A program made the translations under genes and the position numbers. DNA of 11,364 nt, from contig SKLD01000259.1 in NCBI GenBank assembly GCA_007123395.1, positions 1 through 11,364 of the forward strand. The letters run 5' to 3'. The notes beneath the pieces were generated by a model. That model was not told the DNA's origin and ran no database searches. It was given only the letters and a program-made list of their open reading frames with translations. The stretch comes from Opitutales bacterium (GTDB taxonomy: Bacteria > Verrucomicrobiota > Verrucomicrobiia > Opitutales > Oceanipulchritudinaceae). Below are positions 6,857 through 11,364 of the stretch, piece by piece. Numbering within the stretch: position 1 is the stretch's first letter; each line of letters begins with the position of its first letter.

Positions 6857-7597
6857 TCAGAGCAACGTGGGGCGCACGGCGACGGTGGCGAGCGCTTCGG
6901 CGAGGGTCTCCACGGAGCGGCGGATGATGCGGTGCCAAGCGGCGCGCGGTCCGGCTACGTCGCGCTGGTTGTATTCAATCTCGATACCGAGGTAGCGGTC
7001 GGAAGGCAAGCGGGCGCGCAGTTCGGTGGTAAGGCCGTCGTCCGTGCCTTTATAGGGTTCGTTGAAGACGACACGGGGCGGGTCCCGGCGTCGGCGGAGG
7101 GCGTCGGCCCACGCCTCGCAGAGAGCGGTTTCGAGCGGGCGCGCGGGGTCGAAGAGCAGGGCGATCTCGAAATCGCGGCGCGCGCCGTCGAGAACGGGCG
7201 TGAGGGAGTGGAGGGAGAGGTGGAGGACGTGCGCGCGGCGTTTGAGAACGGTGTGGAGGGCGTCGAGGATGCGGGCGCGGTGGGGGTGGTAGTGTCGCCG
7301 CAGTATCTGTTCTTTCTGGATCCAACTGAGCCGGTTGCTGAATTCCGACCAAAGCCGCGGGTGGCGAAGGGAACGGTTCAGGTCAACGAGCAGCCGTGTG
7401 GCTTCTCCGGCGATGAGAGGGGCGCCGAAGCGGTCTCGGAAGGCAAGGGCGGCCTCGTAGGCACCGGGATCCCAGCCGCGGTGGCTGCGTAGACTGTCCG
7501 CGCCGCCTTCGAAGAGGGCGCGGTAGGGCGCGGGCACCTCGTTTGTGGCGTGTTCGCAACTGAGAACGAGGGGAGTGTCAAGGGCGGAACGATTCAC
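6857..7597 (-). CDS. N-formylglutamate amidohydrolase (FGase) family protein
   Basis: 246 residues. Family motifs in order: LSCEHATNEVP at 12-22 (a 'v..EH....iP' N-terminus with a probable metal-binding Glu-x-His), HRGWDPGA at 39-46 (Asp43), TRLLVDLNRS at 67-76, HLSLHS at 126-131 with the conserved His pair, NEPYKG at 179-184, and GIEIEYNQ at 204-211 (acidic ligand). The classical enzyme hydrolyses N-formyl-L-glutamate in histidine degradation, but no hut gene is nearby. In this context it more likely cleaves an amide bond in a glutamate-containing product of the two ligases (inference). The start is a GTG at 7597, the only start codon before the conserved N-terminus. It lies 12 nt after the stop of the GCS2-type ligase, without an obvious Shine-Dalgarno sequence. 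The reading frame is complete with no missing motif. Confidence 0.9.
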   Translation of the reverse strand: MNRSALDTPLVLSCEHATNEVPAPYRALFEGGADSLRSHRGWDPGAYEAALAFRDRFGAPLIAGEATRLLVDLNRSLRHPRLWSEFSNRLSWIQKEQILRRHYHPHRARILDALHTVLKRRAHVLHLSLHSLTPVLDGARRDFEIALLFDPARPLETALCEAWADALRRRRDPPRVVFNEPYKGTDDGLTTELRARLPSDRYLGIEIEYNQRDVAGPRAAWHRIIRRSVETLAEALATVAVRPTLL

Positions 7598-7609
7598 CGG
7601 CGAAGAGGC

Positions 7610-8842
7610 TCAATGGTCGAAAAAGACACCGCTTTGCAGGCATTCGGCCAGCTCGGTGTAGACGGCGTGGAGACGGTTTTTGTCCGGCACTGGTCCGGCG
7701 GCGCGGCGCAGGCGGCGCGCGAGGCATCCGCGGCGGAGGATGAATTCAACGGTGGAGCGCCACGGGGTACCCGGCCCGGCGGTCTTCCGCAGGAGTGCCC
7801 GGAGCGCATCGCCCGCTGTGGCGGGTCGCTCCGCCGTGAGGCCGAGGGCGTCGAGGTAGAGAGGGCTGTGGAGGAGGGCGTCTTCGGCTTTGGCGACGGT
7901 GCCGGAGAGGATGTCGGCGAGGTCGCTGACGACGGGCGCACGCTGGTCGGCAAGGGGCGAGAGTTTCTCGGCCACGAGGGCGCGGAGCACGGCGACGATG
8001 AACTGCACGACGGCGAGGTCGGCTCCGGGATGTTCCTGGATGTCGAGGAGGCGGATCTCGATGGTCCCGCGCTCGAAGCGGGCAATGGCACCGCGCGCGT
8101 TGACCCACTCTGCTTCGAGGATGCCTGCGGGGTCGTGCGGGGCGAGGTTACGCCGGATACGGGCGAGGATCTCCGTCTCATATTCGGCGCGGGAGCGCAC
8201 GCGCTCGGGGATGATGTGTCCCGTGATAAAGGGGATGCGGGCACAGTTGCCGCGGTAGTGCTCAAGGCGCATGTCGAGCTTCGGGGCACGCGCGCCTTCT
8301 TGAAAGGGCGAACTGGCGGCGAGGGCCGGGAGCAGTGGCAGGACCAAGCGGATGGCAGTGTGGAGGCGGTGAAACTCATCGTCGCCGCTGAAGGGCAGGT
8401 TGATATGGGTGGACTGGACGTTGGACCAACCGTGGCCGGCGCAACCGAAGATGCGGTCAAAGGCTTCGTAAATGGCGCGGTCGCCGTGCGGCCACAAACG
8501 GGTTTCGCGGGCGGGGTCCATCCACGGATGCATGGCGGAAGGCAGGAGGCGGCAACCGCTTTCGCCGAGCCTACTGTTGAGGAAACGCACTTCGCTCTGG
8601 AAGTCGGCGGCAAGCCCCTCCAGCGCCGGGGCGGGGCCGTCGGTCTTCAATTCAATGACGTGCAGAACGAGTTCGTTTGACCACCGTGTCCTGCCGTGGC
8701 GGATTTCGTTTTTCCGCGCCGCGCCGACGCTTTGGATGATGCGGTCGGCGACCGGCCGCACATCGAGTGTGGCTGCGTCGACAATCATATATTCGAGTTC
8801 TACGCCGAAGCGTTCGAAAAGGCGGAAGGCAGAGGAGGCCAT
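7610..8842 (-). CDS. GCS2-family carboxylate-amine ligase (YbdK-like)
   Basis: 410 residues from the chosen start. It has the motifs of the glutamate-cysteine ligase 2 family: FGVELEYMIVD at 12-22 (Glu residues of the ATP/metal site), WSNVQSTHINLPF at 139-151, ASSPF at 176-180 and TIEIRLLDIQEHPGADLAVV at 260-279, corresponding to the family's 'E.E', 'HvHv', 'SSPf' and 'EfR..D' signatures. Members activate a carboxylate with ATP and join it to an amine, often forming a gamma-glutamyl bond; YbdK itself has only weak gamma-glutamylcysteine activity. The ATG at 8842 gives the short leader usual for the family. A GTG at 8908 is a strong alternative: it overlaps the RimK-like stop by 4 nt (GTGA) and has GGAAG 7 nt upstream, adding 22 residues. 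It lies between the ATP-grasp ligase and the FGase-fold hydrolase, which suggests one pathway. Confidence 0.9.
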   Translation of the reverse strand: MASSAFRLFERFGVELEYMIVDAATLDVRPVADRIIQSVGAARKNEIRHGRTRWSNELVLHVIELKTDGPAPALEGLAADFQSEVRFLNSRLGESGCRLLPSAMHPWMDPARETRLWPHGDRAIYEAFDRIFGCAGHGWSNVQSTHINLPFSGDDEFHRLHTAIRLVLPLLPALAASSPFQEGARAPKLDMRLEHYRGNCARIPFITGHIIPERVRSRAEYETEILARIRRNLAPHDPAGILEAEWVNARGAIARFERGTIEIRLLDIQEHPGADLAVVQFIVAVLRALVAEKLSPLADQRAPVVSDLADILSGTVAKAEDALLHSPLYLDALGLTAERPATAGDALRALLRKTAGPGTPWRSTVEFILRRGCLARRLRRAAGPVPDKNRLHAVYTELAECLQSGVFFDH

Positions 8843-8904
8843 GGTATGCGGTGCGGCTTGTACAGTCTTTTCATCGGAACTGGAGTGAAGCAGCCAGCGC
8901 GGGG

Positions 8905-10365
8905 TCACCGCTTGGCTTCCATGCGCCGGAGGAAAACGCGCATGATCTGCTCGTAGAGGCGCTCGCGCAGGACTTCGTCCTCGACGCCGGCGTCGATGCT
9001 CGGGTTGTCGTTGATTTCAATGACAACGGGCTTGCCATCAATCTCTTTGAGGTCGACGCCATAGAGGCTGTTGCCGATGAGACCGGCGGCACGCAGCGCG
9101 GTTTCAATGACGGCGGGCGGGGCGTCTTCCACGGCGATGGTCTCGGCGTTGCCCGTGAAGCCGCGACCCTTTCTCTCGTGGTTGTATATCTGCCAGTGAC
9201 CGCGCGCCATGTAGTAGCGGCATGCATACAGGGCTTTGCCTTCGAGGATGCCTACCCGCCAGTCGAAAGGTGTGGGCACGAACGCTTGGCCGATAACCAT
9301 CTCCGAGCCTTCGAGGAGATGCTCGATCTTAGCGGCGTAGGCCTCACGGTCGGCCGCTTTCACAACGCCCTGCGAAAAAGCGGAATCGGGCTGTTTGAGA
9401 ATGAGGGGCAGACCAAGGATTTCCGGCGCGCTTTCGAGGTTGTCGCGGTGGATGATAAGGGTGCGGGGCGCGGCGATACCGTGGCGGCCGAGGATTTCGG
9501 CGAGAAAAACCTTGTTCGCGCAGCGCAGAATGGAGAGCGGATCGTCAATGACGACGAGGTTTTCGGCCTCGGCTTTGCGGGCAAAGCGATAGGTGTGATT
9601 ATTGACCGCCGTGGTCTGGCGGATAAACAGCGCGTCAAAGGCGGAAAGGCGGCCGTAGTCATCGGCCGTGATCGTCTCCGTGGCGATGCCGAGGGCGTCG
9701 GCGGCTTTCTCGAAATTGCGCAGGGCGCGTTCGTTGGAGGGCGGAGTGGGTTCCGCCGGATCGATGAGAATAGCGAGATCGAAACGGTGCGTCTTGCGGC
9801 TCTTGCGCGCGAAGACGGGCTTGGAAAAGTAGGCTTCCGCTGCTTCACGGACGAACTCCCGGTGATCGGCGCGGATGTCGCTGGAGGCCATGGGCGAGAT
9901 GTTGGCAAGCGCCCATCGGCCAACCCCCTCGCGGGCAAATTGCGCGCGCAGGAGGGGTGCCGGAAAGAGGTTGTAAAGCGCGCGGCAGAGTCGGTCGTAA
10001 CGCTTGGCCATATTGCGCGCGAAGTAGATGGAGAGAGTGAAACGGTCGGACTGAAGCGGGCGGAGCGCACGCTGGATGAGTTCGTCGACCTCGCCGCCGA
10101 CCGAGCGGATGATCGACTGCGACTTGAAGTCGAGGATGGTGGAGACATTCGGAAGCGGGCGGTGGTCCCGCGCGCCCGCGAGGAGGGAAACGTAGTACCC
10201 AACGCTCTGGTACCGGTAGGAACGGCACATGTTGATGACCTTGTAGCGCCGCGGCTGCGCATAGGCGCGGTCTGCAAGGTATTTGCGGGCCGCGACAACT
10301 TCGACCCCGGGGACGTGCAGGGGCCAGCGGTCGGGCTTGTCGACGACAAGGATGAAGGGTGTCAT
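8905..10365 (-). CDS. RimK-like ATP-grasp ligase with RLAN N-terminal domain
   Basis: 486 residues. Residues about 1-190 match the RimK-like ATP-grasp N-terminal (RLAN) domain: VEVVAARKYLADRAYAQPRR at 21-40, KVINMCRSYRYQSVGYYVSL at 42-61 and HRPLPNVSTILDFKSQS at 68-84. Residues about 195-480 are the ATP-grasp ligase: LAILIDP (197-203), NKVFLAEILGRHGIAAPRTL at 284-303, LILKQPDSAFSQGVVK (321-336, the nucleotide-binding lysine and flexible loop) and GVDLKEIDGKPVVIEINDNP at 436-455, where Asp438, Glu450 and Asn452 are the expected metal ligands. It should form amide bonds to amino acids via an acyl phosphate. The ATG at 10365 overlaps the stop of the C39-like gene (ATGA). An in-frame extension to 10533 is antisense-like sequence within that gene and is rejected. 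RLAN proteins recur with GCS2 and peptidase genes in comparative work on amidoligases (recalled). Confidence 0.92.
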   Translation of the reverse strand: MTPFILVVDKPDRWPLHVPGVEVVAARKYLADRAYAQPRRYKVINMCRSYRYQSVGYYVSLLAGARDHRPLPNVSTILDFKSQSIIRSVGGEVDELIQRALRPLQSDRFTLSIYFARNMAKRYDRLCRALYNLFPAPLLRAQFAREGVGRWALANISPMASSDIRADHREFVREAAEAYFSKPVFARKSRKTHRFDLAILIDPAEPTPPSNERALRNFEKAADALGIATETITADDYGRLSAFDALFIRQTTAVNNHTYRFARKAEAENLVVIDDPLSILRCANKVFLAEILGRHGIAAPRTLIIHRDNLESAPEILGLPLILKQPDSAFSQGVVKAADREAYAAKIEHLLEGSEMVIGQAFVPTPFDWRVGILEGKALYACRYYMARGHWQIYNHERKGRGFTGNAETIAVEDAPPAVIETALRAAGLIGNSLYGVDLKEIDGKPVVIEINDNPSIDAGVEDEVLRERLYEQIMRVFLRRMEAKR

Positions 10366-11180
10366 GCGGGCGGACGGATGATGAGGAGATTGGCATCGTA
10401 GGTCAGCACGCCGAGAAGGATGGCGTTGATCAGACGGTTCATCTTCACCGGGTAGCGGCGACCGTGAGAAAAGGGGTTGCGTCCGTAGGGATCCGCCACG
10501 ATGACCTCGCGGCTGGCGCGGTCGTATCCGCAAAGCACGACAAAGTGCCCGGCAGGCTCGCCGCGTATATCGTCGTCCTCGTTAGAGTCGGGGATTTCCC
10601 GCATGGTGCGGTAGAGAAAGGTGGAACTCAGGCCCGTTAGGATAGGCACGCCCTTGTCGAGGTAGCGCCGGATGATCCTGCCCGTAAGATCGCGGAAGCG
10701 CGTCTCTCCGCCCAGTTCGCAGAAGCGCAGGTAGGCACGCGTCGCCGTCTTGCGCTTGCCCGCGCGCTGGTGCGCGAGCCGGGCCTTGAGCTTGCGCGCG
10801 AGCGCCGTGCGCGGCAGGCCGAACCACGTGGGGTCGAAGACGCGCAGGTTATAGGAATACAGCTTTGCCCGCCAGCCCCGCCGCAGTGCGTGGATACCCA
10901 GCATCACGGCGAGGGTGCCCCCATCCTCAAGGGCCGGAATATCCGCGATCAGTTCGTCGATGGCGCACGGGTCGCCGTAATAACGGTAGATCGCGTGGAG
11001 ACACGTGGGGCCGCAAGAGGTATCCGTCGGCTGGGCCGCGATCTCGAAGTCGAGTTGCCGAACCGTGTCCTCCGCGCGACGAAGCGTATGTGGGTCTGTG
11101 ATTATTTCGCAATCATACCACAAAGCCCGCCCGGAAAACAAGGTGTGTGCATGGCGCTCCGAAGCTTTTTTCGCCGCCAC
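10362..11180 (-). CDS. C39-like papain-fold cysteine peptidase
   Basis: 272 residues from the GTG at 11180. The papain-like active site is visible: Gln50 (oxyanion) and Cys56 in QPTDTSCGPTCLHAIYRYYG (50-69), His212 in GHFVVLCGYD (211-220) and Asp230 in VADPYGRNPF (228-237). That is the Cys-His-Asp order of the C39 peptidases. There is no ABC transporter domain and no transmembrane helix, so it is a stand-alone cytoplasmic enzyme, not a bacteriocin exporter. It could cleave or transfer an amide bond in the product of the adjacent ligases (inference). The start is uncertain: family members often begin close to the FEIxxQPxDTxCGPT block, but no start codon lies between residue 20 and that block, leaving GTG1, TTG14 or TTG20. 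GTG1 lies 9 nt after the stop of the upstream Pro-rich protein. The 3' end overlaps the RimK-like gene by 4 nt. Confidence 0.85.
   Translation of the reverse strand: MAAKKASERHAHTLFSGRALWYDCEIITDPHTLRRAEDTVRQLDFEIAAQPTDTSCGPTCLHAIYRYYGDPCAIDELIADIPALEDGGTLAVMLGIHALRRGWRAKLYSYNLRVFDPTWFGLPRTALARKLKARLAHQRAGKRKTATRAYLRFCELGGETRFRDLTGRIIRRYLDKGVPILTGLSSTFLYRTMREIPDSNEDDDIRGEPAGHFVVLCGYDRASREVIVADPYGRNPFSHGRRYPVKMNRLINAILLGVLTYDANLLIIRPPA
11112..11141 (-). promoter_or_regulatory. Promoter-like TTGTTT/TATGAT pair inside the C39-like gene start
   Basis: On the minus strand TTGTTT (11141-11136) and TATGAT (11117-11112) are spaced by 18 nt, close to sigma-70 consensus, in a patch visibly AT-richer than its surroundings. 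It overlaps codons 14-23 of the longest form of the C39-like gene, so transcription from it would only work with an unusual downstream start for that gene. It may be chance. Confidence 0.22.
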
Positions 11181-11189
11181 CGCAATCGC

Positions 11190-11364
11190 TCATCGCCGCG
11201 GCACGACGACACGGCGGACGGGACGGCGGTGCTCCTCCGCGGCGGGGGGCGGGGCGGGGTCTTCGACGGTCCCGGGCGGTTGGGCCGGTTCCCCTGACGG
11301 CGGTTGGGGGGTGCCGTCGACAGGCTCCGGCCGCTGGACACCTTCGGGAACCTCGGGCGGTTGC
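11190..11364 (-). CDS. C-terminal end of a protein with a Pro/Glu-rich tail (partial)
   Basis: The last 57 codons of a gene entering from the right edge, ending in TGA at 11192-11190. The tail has three QPP-led segments (QPPEVPEG, QPPSGEPAQ, QPPGTVEDPAPPPAAEE) followed by a strongly basic end (HRRPVRRVVVPRR). Third codon positions are almost all G or C, and the frame has no stop to the window edge. Its stop lies 9 nt before the GTG of the C39-like gene, as expected for operon neighbours. Such low-complexity tails occur on envelope proteins, for example penicillin-binding proteins and TonB-like proteins, but the family cannot be told from this fragment. The frame contains no start codon except a GTG near its end, so it can only be the 3' end of a longer gene. 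Confidence 0.6.
   Translation of the reverse strand, partial: QPPEVPEGVQRPEPVDGTPQPPSGEPAQPPGTVEDPAPPPAAEEHRRPVRRVVVPRR

Noticed and set aside
7550..8680. 376-codon plus-strand open frame opposite the GCS2-type ligase
   Set aside because: It is a mirror of a conserved gene, with Gly/Glu/Val-rich composition and no motif.
8767..10401. 544-codon open frame on the plus strand, opposite the RimK-like gene
   Set aside because: It is antisense to a clearly conserved ATP-grasp ligase and its translation shows no recognisable domain. Long antisense frames are expected from G/C-biased third positions.
10366..10533. N-terminal extension of the RimK-like reading frame
   Set aside because: It overlaps the conserved 3' end of the C39-like gene. 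The ATGA overlap at 10365 is a typical coupled start, and the RLAN domain begins there.

Overview
The window is GC-rich and densely coded, with almost every gene on the minus strand. No rRNA, tRNA, insertion sequence or CRISPR array is visible, and no gap between genes exceeds about 120 bases. The mix of a uroporphyrinogen-decarboxylase-like (URO-D-like) protein beside a phytanoyl-CoA-dioxygenase-like protein under a divergent AraC regulator, a tandem-ACT protein, and frequent GTG starts with weak Shine-Dalgarno signals would fit a Gram-negative of the Verrucomicrobiota/Planctomycetota type. That placement is inference. A lipoprotein lipocalin supports a diderm cell.

Right-hand block (about 5833-11364, read right to left): the Pro-rich C-terminus of an incomplete protein, then a tight cassette of a C39-like cysteine peptidase, a RimK-like ATP-grasp ligase with the RLAN-type N-terminal domain, a GCS2-type carboxylate-amine ligase and an N-formylglutamate-amidohydrolase-fold enzyme. 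The first two genes overlap by 4 nt (ATGA), the next pair is adjacent or overlaps by 4 nt (GTGA), and the last gap is 12 nt. Two unrelated amide-bond-forming enzymes plus two hydrolases point to a pathway making, trimming or remodelling a gamma-glutamyl or other small amide/peptide product. The product is unknown. An AEC-family permease follows after about 94 nt and could be a transporter for the same pathway or an independent gene. This cassette is the most interesting part of the window.

Middle block (about 2816-5724): an AraC-type regulator on the plus strand faces a two-gene minus-strand operon, an Fe(II)/2-oxoglutarate dioxygenase translationally coupled (TGAGATG) to a URO-D-like protein. 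The URO-D-like protein lacks the HemE signature and, where visible, the zinc motif of MtaA/MtbA methyltransferases. The layout suggests an inducible small-molecule catabolic module.

Left-hand block (1-2708): a possible small two-helix membrane protein, a YdjM/YfhP-type membrane metal-dependent hydrolase, a tandem-ACT small-molecule sensor, a Blc-type outer-membrane lipocalin, and the first 63 codons of 4-alpha-glucanotransferase (malQ), cut by the window edge. These look like ordinary housekeeping or accessory genes running in one direction.
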